Below, piece by piece: positions 1 to 11,400 of a DNA stretch of 64,000 nucleotides. How positions within the stretch are numbered: position 1 is the stretch's first letter; each line of letters opens with the position of its first letter. Below the pieces are notes generated by a model. The model searched no databases and was not told where the DNA came from. It worked only from the letters and a program-made list of their open reading frames with translations. The position numbers and the translations under genes were made by a program. This DNA is from Rhizophagus clarus (Eukaryota; Glomeromycota; Glomeromycetes; Glomerales; Glomeraceae). The stretch spans positions 1,116,001-1,180,000 of the forward strand of contig BLAL01000259.1 of NCBI GenBank assembly GCA_015698045.1, in the 5' to 3' direction.

Positions 1-29
1 GTATAAATATATTCTATTATGATGATAAG

Positions 30-178
30 ATCCCCGTTCCGTCAGAATTAACCTTTGGAAAAGAAATTCATCCCACTATCAAGTAATCTATCAAAGACAG
101 ATTCTGACTTTGTAGCCAAAATTGCTCTGTTATTAACAATTCTAAATTTTGTTCTAATGAATAGTATTTTCTCGTCAT
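30..178 (-). pseudogene. BTB-BACK-SPRY gene relic (N-terminal fragment)
   Basis: Reading the minus strand from the ATG at 176-178 gives MTRKYYSLEQNLELLIT, then RAILATKSESVFDRLL and a weak FPKVNS match. These are colinear with the N-terminus of the intact BTB genes in this window (MTRG.SLEQDLRLLI, RAILAARSEVFDRLL, FPKINSSG). About 20 residues (the NPKYSD to KLYGC stretch) are missing between the blocks. The KESYENQ stretch is also missing, and the frame then fails. The copy is dead. Its upstream DNA still resembles the promoter of the intact gene at 842-2224. The window edge cuts off whatever lies further downstream. Confidence 0.75.
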
Positions 179-841
179 TTCTAAAAAAAAAATATTTAAC
201 AATAGTTTGTTAAATTGATTCATTCAAGAAATTGGATTTATTTTAAATCGGGTTTGTACGTCGCAATACAATGGGTGTATTTGCGTAGAAAAAAATTTTA
301 TGTCGATTGATTCTTTAATACATTTTAAAGAAAGACATTTTATGAGAACATATGTCTCATCTTTGAAACGTATTTATCATAAATACTGCAAGTTATCTCC
401 TACCTTTGATGATATGGTATTTAATCAGTAATAATTTAACATTCGACCAGTATTGAAACTAAATTATTAAAACATAAAAATTTGGCTGAAAGTACTTACT
501 CTATGTTGATGATTATTAATCAAACAAGAAAGTTATTAAAATTAAGAACGACAATTACAAAATAATTTCATATTTAAATTTAGTCACGTGTATTTATAAT
601 ATGTTTTTCTTAATTTTGGAATTTATTGTCTTTGATTTCATTTTGTTTTTAACGCAATCTAACCGAATTGTATTAAAAATCCGCATTGTGATTCATTTTA
701 AGTTTTTAAAATTATAAAAACACATGATAAAACGAAAATTAAGATATTCATAATTCTTATTCTTTACTAATATTAAATACTGTATAACGAATACAATATT
801 TTGGTATTTAAATCAATCAAAACTCATATATAATTTTAAAT
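179..841. other. Intergenic, with relic BTB promoter
   Basis: Bases 222-268 match the region upstream of the intact BTB gene at 842-2224, but the TATATAAA there reads TATTTTAAA here. I see no coding signal in the remainder. Confidence 0.5.
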
Positions 842-2224
842 TTAATGGGATTGAATTCGAAAACGACCGGGATACATTAATCCTACTATCGGATAAAGTT
901 TTGATGGTAAATTATTCCACGTAAACACTTCAGGATATTTAATACCATTGACCGTAAAACAACAAGTTCTTTTATTCATATCTAAATGTACAGTAATTCT
1001 TGCCCCATCTCCAAATGACGAACAATAATCTAAACTTTTATCATAATTCCAACAAACACCATTGGAACCCAATACCCATATAGAGGAAGATCGATTCGCC
1101 GAAAAACTATCATGATTAATATTTTCTGATGCACAAACTCCAACCCAAGACCATCTACAAGTTTTCTCAATTATAACATCCCATTCAAAAATATCTTTAC
1201 TTTTACCATCAATTTCCATCTTAGCTTTAACACTTTGATGTAAAAGACAATGATTCGATGCACTTATAACTTTTCCATATTCCTTAATAATAAGATTTTG
1301 CCCACATTCTGATTCATTCCAAACGAAATTAGATTCGCCACGAACTCCGTTTAAACCTGCACAATGTGATCTTACTCTCTGTCGATAAGCATCTAAAATT
1401 ATTTTAGTCGGGATAATTTCTAATGGTTCAATAATATCAGTCAAAATTTTTCCATTAATTTGATTAAAATCAATGAATTTAATTAAAGGTTCCAATTCTT
1501 TAGTAACTTTTTGGCTGTCGGTAAATAAATCTTCTACTTGGACTGAATTCTCTAATTGTTCTAAAGTTGGCAATCGTTTCATAAGAGTTTTAAATGCATC
1601 ATTAGAAACTTGTTTTGCTGCTAGAATAGCACTATATCGAAAAACTTCATATTCTGGGGTTACAAAAGACTTTGCTTTTTCGTATGTACGAGACAAAAGA
1701 TATTGAAGTCCTGTAATAGATAACCGACCAAATTCAATAGTATTTAATGGAATAGTTGCTACTTTTTCAACCAATAAATTCTGAAGAATATTTTCTTCCA
1801 AAAATGGCATTATTTCTGCAATTTTAGATAACAATTCCGGTGAATAATTTTCTGTTTTTAAAGTATTTTTAACAACTTCTACAATATTTTCTTGAAGACC
1901 TGTTAATTGAAAATAATCTGCAGCATAAAATGCTTCAATTATGTTATCTTTAGTTAAAGATTCTTTTTTAATTGATCCTGTATAAATGTATTCTAGTATA
2001 ATTTCCATTCCGGAAGAGCTAATTTTTGGCAAAGAAATTTGATTTTCATAACTTTCTTTCATCCCATTATAAAGTAGACTGTCAAATATTTCGGACCTTG
2101 CGGCCAAAACTGCTCTACAACCGTATAGTTTTTTTCCATCTTCACATAAAAAATTTATATCACTATATTTTGGATTATTTATTAATAATCTTAAATCTTG
2201 TTCTAATGAGTATCCTCTCGTCAT
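842..2224 (-). CDS. BTB-BACK-SPRY domain protein (copy 1)
   Basis: Single-exon, 460 residues. An N-terminal BTB/POZ domain lies at about residues 15-125 (NNPKYSDINFLCEDGKKLYG, RAVLAARSEIFDSLLYNGMK, YIYTGSIKKESLTKDNIIEA). A BACK-like helical region follows to about 300. The C-terminal SPRY/B30.2-like domain is at about 305-460 (WSWVGVCASE, WVLGSNGVCWN, FGDGARITVHLDMNKRTCCF, NGIKYPEV). BTB-BACK proteins in other organisms commonly act as Cul3 ubiquitin-ligase adaptors, with the C-terminal domain binding the substrate. That role is inferred here. The start is fixed by the MTRG..LEQDLRLL N-terminus shared with the other copies and by a TATA-like box about 50 bases upstream. Intronless, like its paralogues. 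The individual substrate cannot be told. Confidence 0.85.
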   Translation of the reverse strand: MTRGYSLEQDLRLLINNPKYSDINFLCEDGKKLYGCRAVLAARSEIFDSLLYNGMKESYENQISLPKISSSGMEIILEYIYTGSIKKESLTKDNIIEAFYAADYFQLTGLQENIVEVVKNTLKTENYSPELLSKIAEIMPFLEENILQNLLVEKVATIPLNTIEFGRLSITGLQYLLSRTYEKAKSFVTPEYEVFRYSAILAAKQVSNDAFKTLMKRLPTLEQLENSVQVEDLFTDSQKVTKELEPLIKFIDFNQINGKILTDIIEPLEIIPTKIILDAYRQRVRSHCAGLNGVRGESNFVWNESECGQNLIIKEYGKVISASNHCLLHQSVKAKMEIDGKSKDIFEWDVIIEKTCRWSWVGVCASENINHDSFSANRSSSIWVLGSNGVCWNYDKSLDYCSSFGDGARITVHLDMNKRTCCFTVNGIKYPEVFTWNNLPSKLYPIVGLMYPGRFRIQSH

Positions 2225-2258
2225 TTCTGAAAAATGAGAGTTTATTTGAATGATTCTA

Positions 2259-2302
2259 ATTCAAGATGTTGGATTTATATAAATCGGTTTGTACACCGTA
2301 GT
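2259..2302 (-). promoter_or_regulatory. Probable core promoter of BTB copy 1
   Basis: On the minus strand a TATATAAA-type box (about 2276-2283) lies about 50 bases before the ATG. The block is shared with the upstream region of the dead copy at the window start, so it was duplicated with the gene. In the dead copy the box is altered. Confidence 0.5.
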
Positions 2303-3734
2303 ACTACGTGTACGATGAAAATCTAATTTACCCCATTATTATTAGAGTTAGGTTTAGGGTTAGTTTGGGTAGGTTATTTAGCACATCACATCATTTACAT
2401 TTTTATATACTGTAATTAAATCTAGTTTTTTATTTGCGACCCTAATATATCACCGTCCAGTAAATTAGTGAAATCCAACTTCAATTGGAATCACTGTAAT
2501 TTTAATAAGGACAGTTCTAACGTATTGCACGATTCATTAATAAAATTGAATCATGATGTAACAAAATTCGTAACTTCCGCAGTGGTAAATTTGAAAGAGC
2601 AAATCATTTCATATCATTTCATTTTTTTAATTTTTTTTTTTCTTTTATTTTATCTTATTTGTGAATTATATAATTTTTTTTTTTTTAGCATAAAGAATAA
2701 AGTTATTTTACTTCATAATCGCAACATAAAAATAAAATTTTTTAAAATTTAATTAACCGTCAAAACGGAAATACACTTAAACAAAAAAAGAATAACCTTA
2801 TCTAATTAATAATTTATCGCGAAATAATTTACCATGACATAACCGGGATAATCATGTTAATAATAATTGACTGAGGTAGGGTTCTGTTTGTTCAATAACA
2901 GTATGTCGGTGCTGTTCCTGAAAAGAAAAGCTGAACAAAGCCAGTTGAGGAAAGACCAATCATGTATTCGTTTTTTAATTGTATAATGTAAGAACCGCAT
3001 TTTTCTTTTTATATCAGCTTGCTTGTGATGATTATATAATCTGATTTTTCTAATTGGTGAAATAAGATTTTAGCACTTAAAAAAAATAAAAGAAAATGTT
3101 AGTACAGTACTAAAACTAAAATAAAAAATCATGAAATGTTGGCATGATGATAACAGAATATTTGCTTAATCTGAAATATATAAAGACGCCCTTTCAGAAA
3201 AGCATAAATATAGATGAATGGACTCCAGGTCCCACCTCATTGACTTTCCCAAGGCAAATTTCATATGAAATTGCACAAGTTACATTCACCAACGCTTATT
3301 ATTCATGCGCAATGACTTTGTGACAAACATTTGACAATCATCTCAGAAATTTCTGGAGACAGGAAGGACGTTCACAATTATGCTAGGATCACATAATTGT
3401 GGCCACGAAGCGCTTCCAGTTCTCTGAATCCAAAAAAAACCTTAATGAAAGCAAATGAGCATATGAAAAGATAACTGTTGAAAAACTTCAACAGGGATTT
3501 AATCCAATCTAAATCATGATCTATCATCAATTACATGCTAAGCCCTCCAAGTGAACTTAATGATGCAGTAATTAATGATAGGTCACTTGGACATTACTTT
3601 TCGAACCTTCACAATAATTAATAATAGAAATAGTACCTCAATATTATCTACTTCCAATAAAAGAGCAATAGATGAAAGGACTTTCTTGGATATTGGTACT
3701 ATTTGGGATGAGTCTGTAGGCTTGATAGTGGAAT
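2303..3734. other. Intergenic, AT-rich
   Basis: I see no convincing gene. A short open stretch near 3215-3310 (DEWTPGPTSLTFPRQISYEI in the plus frame) is ended by a TGA and looks like a small coding relic. I do not recognise it. Confidence 0.35.
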
Positions 3735-4062
3735 ATTTACGAGTGTATATTTGCTGAGAGAAGGATATTTATGAGAGAAGGATATTTTGCGAGTGTGTAT
3801 TTGTTGAGAGTATTTTGCAAGTACATATTTGTTGAGAGAAGGATTTGTTGAGAGAAGGATATTTTGCAGTGTATAATTTGCCGAGAGTGTATTTGTTGGG
3901 AGAAAGATATTTACGAGTATATATTGATTGTTGATAAAAATATTTTACAGTATATATTTGCTGGAAAAAGATATTATACAGTGTATTTTTTGTCGGGAGG
4001 AGGATATTTTACGAGTGTATATTTGCTGAGAGAAGGATATTTACGAGTTATTTGCTGAGAGA
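3735..4062 (+). repeat. Degenerate GT/AG-rich minisatellite
   Basis: About eight to ten diverged units built on GAGTGTATATTTGCTGAGAG followed by AAGGATATTT, with variable length and internal deletions. Apparent ORFs across it are repeat artefacts. Confidence 0.7.
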
Positions 4063-5359
4063 TTGGATTATTTGCTGAAGTTGTAGTAAGAGGTGTTTAT
4101 ATATTTTAATTATCTCGATAGTCACATATACTCATTGTTAACAAATAGGTACTGTATATTACAGTACATATAATTACATATAATGAGTCATTCGATAGTA
4201 ATTGAGTCATAATTGTAATGACGAAGGAAAAACTTTGCGTGACTCATTGATTTGATCGTGGCTGTATATGATGATTACGTAAGATTGATTTTATATATAG
4301 TTACTCATGAATAAATTTACTCATTAGTGAAAGTACGGGTTAAAAAATTTCAGTCAATATGATGAGTATTCCAGTTACGATTTGCAACTGATCTAAGATT
4401 GTAATTAGTAATATTATAGTACGAAGTTTTGTCTATATCGATATATTTTGTATAATTAACCCATATTTATTATATTCGCTGACGTTAGGATGGTCTGTCA
4501 ACTAATTAAATCAGTGATATCATATAAAAATTTATTATCGAAATTTTTTTATACGTGATACAGTAATATTTACATGTACATTAATATAATTTAAACAGTA
4601 GTATAAGTAATATTAAAACAACAATTATTACCCAAAGAACATCATAACCAATTATTCGAGTTGTTGTGATTAATTTCTTAAAGTGTTGCATTTCTTTTCG
4701 CTTTAATCCATCTGAACTGGTGTTTGTGTGATATATATATATATACATATGCCACTCTGTTGAATTAGATGTACAGCTCTTACTGTTTTGCATTTCGAGA
4801 AGTAATTTATATTTCGAGAAGTAATTTATATAAAAATCATTAATACCCAAAAAATTGTTTATTAATGCAAATAGATGCTTCATAACTTTGTAGACATAGT
4901 TCATAAAAGCCAATTTTTACCAAAATAACTAAAGAAATTGTATATATGTATGTATATATCTGAGCGTCTAAAGAATACAAACTATCTTCATATATGAATT
5001 AATGTGAATAACAAGTTATAAAGAAAGGAATTACTTAAATTACAAACTAAGAAACTTGTAATATTTTTACTACTCTAGCCTTACGAGTGCTTCTAATAAA
5101 AATAATAATGAAAAGAAAAGAATATATTACTTAAAAAAAATACCATAAATCGCGACTAATTTTTATCAGTTCCAATATCTAAATAATAATTAAATAAATT
5201 AATTAATTTCATATAAGATAATTTGCAAAATTACTTTTTTTTTTCTAAATATTACATTATATTGTCAAATATAAGATTATTATTTCCAACTGGTGCATTT
5301 ATAAATTTCATAATGTTGCTTTTTAATTCTTCACTAATTTTATTAGAAGGAAAATCCAT
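4063..5359. other. Intergenic, AT-rich
   Basis: Nothing coding recognised. A short tandem duplication (ATTTCGAGAAGTAATTTATA, near 4791-4830) and TA-rich simple sequence are present. Confidence 0.35.
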
Positions 5360-5760
5360 TTTGCAATATTAATATCACTTACTTATAATGTAGATGGCCT
5401 TTTTAATGGATCCTCATCCCCAAATCTACATTTTTTTTTTTTTTTTTTTTTTTACTGGTATCATCCCCAAATCTACATAACATTGTGAAGTATTTTCGAT
5501 TATTTCAGGTCGTTCACCTTTACAAATACTCAAACTGAGTGGAAGATCATGTTCTCTACCATTAAATGGTAAATCTCCAGATGTAATTATATACAGTATG
5601 TCACTAGCTGGAGTATACGGTTTGCCTCTTAAATTTCAGGTGCCATAAATAGTATAACACCATAAATATCATTTTTTTTTTCAAAAATTTTACAGGTTGA
5701 CATAATCCTCAATCACTAATATAATTTTACCCTTATTCTCATCATTTTATCCTAATGAAA
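5360..5760 (-). pseudogene. Protein kinase (TKL-type) catalytic domain relic
   Basis: Read on the minus strand, broken pieces follow the order of a eukaryotic kinase C-lobe. The activation segment reads as SD*GLCQPVK, with a stop where the Phe of DFG should be. Next come IYGVILFMAPEI, then a stop, RGKPYTPASD, SGDLPFNGREHDLPLSLSIC, KGERPEI, CYVDLG, and finally DEDPLKRPS. The MAPE and PFNG...HD..L..IC.G.RPEI blocks are typical of the TKL kinases expanded in glomeromycotan fungi. Stops, frameshifts and an inserted poly(T) block show the copy is dead. No N-lobe is recognisable nearby. Confidence 0.75.
5414..5478. repeat. Poly(T) insertion flanked by 18-bp direct repeats
   Basis: TCATCCCCAAATCTACAT occurs at 5414-5431 and again at 5461-5478. 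Between them is an almost pure T run ending in ACTGGTA. The flanks fall inside the kinase relic, so the structure looks like a target-site duplication around a short poly(A)-tailed retroposed insert on the minus strand. Confidence 0.6.
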
Positions 5761-5770
5761 ATCACAATAA

Positions 5771-5812
<42 letters not shown>
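5771..5812 (+). repeat. (ATT)14 microsatellite
   Basis: Fourteen uninterrupted ATT units. Confidence 0.95.
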
Positions 5813-6533
5813 GAGAAAATAATTCCTCTGGTTCTAACGGTTAAAATAAATGTATTTTTATTATGTTACGATACATACCGGATTAAATAACGATCCAATT
5901 TCAATACCGATAATCTTTGCTTTTTTTTGTTTACTGCTACCTTGGTTACTTTAAAAAATGGGGAATTGTGAATTTGAATGTAGTCAAGTTGTTGTTGCCT
6001 CTGAAAAGAAAGAAGGATTCACGAAGCCATCAGTCGTGTCTTTCAAAGAATTTACATGAACTTAAAGAAGCATTACAAGAAGAATGAGAAAAAATCACAT
6101 CCAAACTTACATTAATTTAATTGAAAGCATGTCACTCCAAATTGAAGCATACGTCAAAAACAATGGATCACAAACTGAATACTAATTAATATTAATGTTA
6201 ATAAAACATAATTATTATTAGTTGGCCGGATAATTTTGGGAGGCGTAGTATATTTAATATGATCAGGGTTCCATTCCTAATTTAAATCTAACATACTAAA
6301 AAAATAATGTCCGCGTTTAAATTACTCCGTATAAATAAAGCTGATTTGAATTGTGTAACATACATTATGTGATGCAACTGACGCGTATTACATCTGAATT
6401 GAGTAAAATGTATGATTGGTTCGTCACAATGCGAAAATTGCAGGCAAGTTCCATTTACTTAAATAATCAATTAATCGATAGGTGAATTATAATTTTACTT
6501 TAATTATAATTACTTTTATATCTTTTTTTTTTC
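5813..6533. other. Intergenic
   Basis: No gene recognised. The sequence CTCTGAAAAGAAAGAAGGATTC near 6000 loosely resembles CCTGAAAAGAAAAGCTGAAC near 2920, a possible old dispersed repeat. Confidence 0.3.
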
Positions 6534-6843
6534 TCTTGACTCAGCTTTATCTTTCAGGTACAGAGTGGAACAATCGCGAAATTTCGGTTTGTACAACGTT
6601 CGTTAATCGCGAAATTTCAATGTTCGTTAATTGCGAAATTTCAGTTTGTGCGATGTTTGTTAATCGCGAAATTTCAGTTTGTATGACGTTCGTTATTAGA
6701 TGAGTTGATTTTTTTGTTTTTACCTTCTATTTTCGGTTAATTATGATTGATTACTAATTTTTTTTTATACTTTATTTCTTTTCTTTTCTTTTCTTGATTC
6801 AGCTTCGTCTTTCAGGTTCAGAATGGAACAATCGCGAAATTTC
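6534..6843 (+). repeat. 33-bp minisatellite within a larger direct duplication
   Basis: Four units start at 6572, 6605, 6629 and 6662. Three are 33 bp and one is 24 bp, built on AATCGCGAAATTTC(A/G)GTTTG. In one frame they encode an 11-residue repeat of the NREISVCTTFV type. The about 52 bp leading into unit 1 (6534-6587, CAGCTTTATCTTTCAGGTAC) recur at 6792-6843 followed by one more repeat core. The unit length is a multiple of three, but no full gene is visible around it. Confidence 0.75.
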
Positions 6844-6860
6844 TATTCGTGGCTTTGTGC

Positions 6861-7152
6861 AATGTTCATTATGATTCTTTTTTTGTTTTTGATATGAATT
6901 TTTTCTTTGGTTTTCTGCTAATTACTAATTTTTCTATTATTTTCTTTTATTTTCTTTTAATTTCTAGATTCTAAGTCAGGAGATTTTCTTTACACAAAAT
7001 AATTTAGTATATAATATCAGATGTCAGATGTTTCAACTCTTCATTATTATTTATAAATAAATTATAGTAAAAAAAAATATATAAATAAATAAGTTTTTCT
7101 TTCCTACTCAACAGAGAAAAATATAATTTTATTTATTTTTACAATTACAAAA
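6861..7152. other. Region upstream of the Helitron-linked OB-fold gene
   Basis: AT-rich, with T-rich runs and no coding signal. It may contain the 5' end of the Helitron, but no end could be fixed. Confidence 0.3.
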
Positions 7153-8200
7153 ATGCCTTGCAATTTAAATGCAATTTGTTACATAGACCAACACAATGAA
7201 ACTTTGGAAAAATCTAGCTTTGTAGTTACTGCTGTTGGTATAGTTAGTTCTTAACATCAAAATACCAATATCTTCATTCATATAATTGCATTTTATCCAA
7301 AAGATGTTACAAGAGATTGTGATTTAGAAAGATTTAAGAAAGGTGATAATATTAGAGTACAAGGAAGATTTTCAATAATTGAAACTGAAGTTGAGGAGAG
7401 CAAAATCAAACTAATAAAGGTATAAATTTACATATGTTTTCTTTGTATATTTTAATTTAAAAAACAGATGTGAAATATGAAATTTTATTTACTTTATTTT
7501 ACTTTATTTAAAAAATTAGATGGTGGCTTCGGATATATGTGTACTTAATCTTAATGAAGAGGACCTTCCAAAGTCATCATTGTCTGTTGTGCTGGTTGGC
7601 ACAGCATCTGACAATTCAGAAGTTAATGATGATAAAATCACTTTGAATTTAAATGCTAGAGAATACATTGATAACCAAAATAATAAGTCTCTTTTGTTTA
7701 ATTTGTATCATTTTCCAAATGATACACATTTATCACCAATTACTACCAAAGTTTCACGTGGATCATCATTATATGTTACTGGTTACTTATCACTTATTGG
7801 AGAACTTTTACTTATCAGACTCACACAAATTAATTTTATTGAAAATACTTACTCATCATCATATAAATCATCAAATTTTGCCTGGGAAAAAAAGCAAGCA
7901 GACAATTCAACACCATCTACTTTAGTACAATCTACTTCATCAGCATTTGATATAGCTAAATCTCTTTTGGAAAAGCCTAATAAAAAAAGGGTAAAACAAG
8001 CAACAACTCCATTAAATTCCTTAAAGATTCCAAAACTTTCCTCCTTAGCATCACCTCAATCAAGTGCAAATAATGAAGATGAAACTTTACATGAAAAAGA
8101 AATTCAATCTGAAATTTCTAATGAAGAGAATAAACAAGAAAAAGAAGAGCAAATAGTACAAACACCAACAAAACCAAAGAGAGGAAGAAAAACAAAATAA
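7153..8200 (+). pseudogene. Tandem OB-fold (RPA/SSB-like) protein gene of the Helitron unit, one stop
   Basis: Two-exon model: exon 1 at 7153-7419, intron 7420-7519 (GTATAA...TTAG), exon 2 at 7520-8200. Phases agree at the junction. Codon 34 (7252-7254) is TAA, so the copy is probably dead, though translation from the ATG at 7520 would give 226 residues. Both exons show the end of an SSB/RPA-like OB barrel: FKKGDNIRVQGRFSI in exon 1 and VSRGSSLYVTGYLSL followed by ELLLIRLTQINFIE in exon 2. The C-terminus is a charged Lys/Glu tail ending in TKPKRGRKTK, which looks like a nuclear localisation or DNA-contact tail. It lies 275 bp upstream of the Rep-helicase frame on the same strand. Inferred role: single-strand DNA binding in rolling-circle transposition, by analogy with RPA-like genes in some plant Helitrons. 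The fold call is from pattern only. Confidence 0.6.
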
Positions 8201-8240
8201 GGCTAAATATTTTTTTATTAATTGTATTTGTATTTTTTTT

Positions 8241-8320
8241 CTTTCATTTTCTTTTTTTTTCTTTTATTTTCTACTTCTTTCTTTCATTTTCTTTTTTTTT
8301 CTTTTATTTTCTACTTCCTT
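8241..8320 (+). repeat. 40-bp pyrimidine-rich tandem duplication
   Basis: Two adjacent 40-bp copies (8241-8280 and 8281-8320) differ at one base. They lie in the pyrimidine-rich spacer between the OB-fold gene and the Rep-helicase frame. Confidence 0.9.
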
Positions 8321-8475
8321 CTTTTATTTTCTCTTTCTTTTTCTTATTTTCTTATTTTTGTATTAGATTAAAACAGTAATTAAAAAATTCATTGTTTAAA
8401 AAACTATAAATACAAGCTATGTAATTCAAGCAAAAAAATTTTATTAAAATAAATATAAGATACTTTTACAAGAAA

Positions 8476-11400
8476 ATGTTTGAAAGTGAAACTTCTGAAT
8501 AATGTAAAAAAAGATTATATAAAGAAAATAAATCTCGCTATCGAAAAAAGCAAAAAACCAAGCATTCAGATAGACAACAGTATAGTAATATAATGCGTCA
8601 TGAATTGGGAAGAATGGATCAGATTTGTATTCATTGTAATGCCAAATTTTGGATTGATGAAAGAGATCAGAAAAGTAGTCAGGCATCATCATCTTTTGCT
8701 GTTTGCTGTGCTGGTGGTAAAGTTAGTTTACCACCTTTACTTAAACTACCATCATACATATTAGATTTGTATACTTCATCAAGTTCTGATGCAGCTTTAT
8801 TTCGAAAAAATATAAGAGGATATAATAACATTTTAGCATGCACTTCATTTGGAGCCAATATAGATGAAAAATTTCAAGGGCAAGGTGTATCAAATTTTTG
8901 AATTCATGGCCAAGTTTATCATAGAATTGGATCATTATTACCAGAGAATAAGCATTTTCCAGCATTTGCTCAGTTATATATTTATGATACTGAACATGAA
9001 AATGAAAATCGGCAAAACATCATGCAAGATTTGAATAATGATATTTTGCTAAATTTACAGAATATGCTGGATGAATGCAATCCATATATTAGAAGTTTTC
9101 GTCAAGTAAGAGATATCATTTTGTCAAATGCTACTTCTCAAATTTCAATGGTAATTCATAGTGATAGAACACATAATCCACATTGTTATAATGCTCCTAC
9201 CTCTTCTGATGTAGCTGCAATTATTATTGGTGATGGTTATGATGTAAATCCAACTAATCGAAATATCTGTCTTAGATTACATGATGGAGGTTTGCAAATC
9301 ATATCAGAAACTCATCCATCATATGATCCATTATACTATGTACTTTTATTTCCAAGAGGTGATGATGGTTGGCATATAAATATACCTCTTATAGGATTGT
9401 CAAAAAGAAAAAGAATAACACCAATGCAATTTTATTCTTATAGATTGCAAATTAGAGATGGAGATTGGTTACAATATGCAGGACGTTTATATCAGCAGTA
9501 TATTGTTGATCAATATGCTAAAATAGAACAGGAACGCTTGAATTATCTTAAATTAAATCAGACAATACTTCGTACTGAAATGTATCAAGGTACTGTAGAT
9601 GCTATAGATGCTGGAGACATTAGTAATAATATTGGACATCGCATAATTCTCCCATCTTCATTTACTGGTGGACCACGATAAATGTATCAGTTATATCAAG
9701 ATGCTATGTCTATTGTAAGTCATTTTGGAAAGCCAGATCTTTTTATAACATTCACATGTAATCCAAAATGGCCAGAAATTACCAGAGAATTATTATCTAA
9801 CCAAAATGCTGCTGATAGACCTGATTTAACAGCTCGAGTTTTTCACTTAAAATTGCAAGAACTATTAAAAGATTTAAATATTAATCATTGGTTTGGTAAA
9901 GTTATAGCCTATGTTTATGTAGTAGAATTTCAAAAACGTGGTTTACCTCATGCACATATTTTATTAATATTGACTCCAGAAGATAAGATATATTCTATTG
10001 AAAAATATGATTCAATTGTTTCTGCTGAAATTCCAGATCCAGCAATATATCCTCTTGCTTATGAAACAGTAACAACTTGCATGATGCATGGTCCATGTGG
10101 TATTTTAAACCCATCTGCACCATGTATGAAAGATGGTAAATGCCAGAAAAATTATCCCAAAAATTTTCAAGAATGTACTAAAGAAAATGAAAATGGATAT
10201 CCTATTTATTGTAGACGTGAAAATGGCAGATTTGTTGAAACTAGAAGTGGAATTTGATTAGATAATAGATGGGTTGTTCCATATAACATTAGTTTAGCTA
10301 CAAAATACAATGCTCATATTAATGTTGAAATTTGCAATTCTATTTTAGCAATTAAGTATTTATACAAATATGTTTATAAGGGTCATAACCGAGCTACTAT
10401 TACTCTTTCTCAAACTAATAATACTCAGACATCAGCTAATATTGAAACAATAGATGAAATTAAAATGTATCTTGATGCGAGATACATTTCTTCTTCCGAA
10501 AGTATTTGGAGAATTTTTCATTATCGATTGTATAATCATATTCCAAGTGTGCAAAGATTAGCTGTTCATCTTCCTAATCAACAATCTATTACATTTCAAG
10601 ATGGAGACAATTTGCAACATATTGTAGATTATGCTACTACACGTATGACAACTTTAACAGCTTGGTTTCAAGAAAACTTAGAAAATATTGCAGCACATGA
10701 ATATAAATATACAGATTTTCCACTTTATTATACTTGGAATAAATCTCAATGCAAATGGAATCCTCGAAAATCTGCAACAGGAGCTATTAGAAGACTTTAT
10801 ATAGTCCAACCTTCAGAAGGAGAAAGATACTACTTACGAATCTTATTAACTCACATCAAAGGTGCCACCAGTTTTGATAACTTAAAAACTGTTAATGGAT
10901 ATACATGTAGGACTTTTAAAGAAGCCTGTATTCATTTAGGCCTTCTTCAAAATGATAATGAATGGGATATATGTTTATATGAAGCAAGTAAAATAAATAT
11001 AGGACAGCAATTACGTCATTTATTTGCAATGATTCTTTTATATTGTCAACCAGCAGCACCTGAAAAGTTATGGAATAAATACAAATCAGCATTATGTGAA
11101 GATATTTTATATCAATATCATCAAACTACTATAGTAAATAATATAATTGAATGTAGAGCACTAAATCAATTAAACCAATATTTACTATCAAATGGAAAAT
11201 CTCTTAAAGATTTTCCAGATATGCATCTTTTATTAGAAAATATGCCAGATGTTGATAATGATAATAATAATTTAGATCAGTTAATTCAGGAAGAAAGATT
11301 ATTATATAATATCATGCATTTAGAGAGTATATTACATAATAATATTCCCTTATTAAATGCAGAGCAGCATGCTATATATAATGCTGTTATACAAGCATTT

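Noticed and set aside
3864..4058. 64-codon frame in the minisatellite
   Set aside because: It is made of degenerate repeat units and has no coding character.
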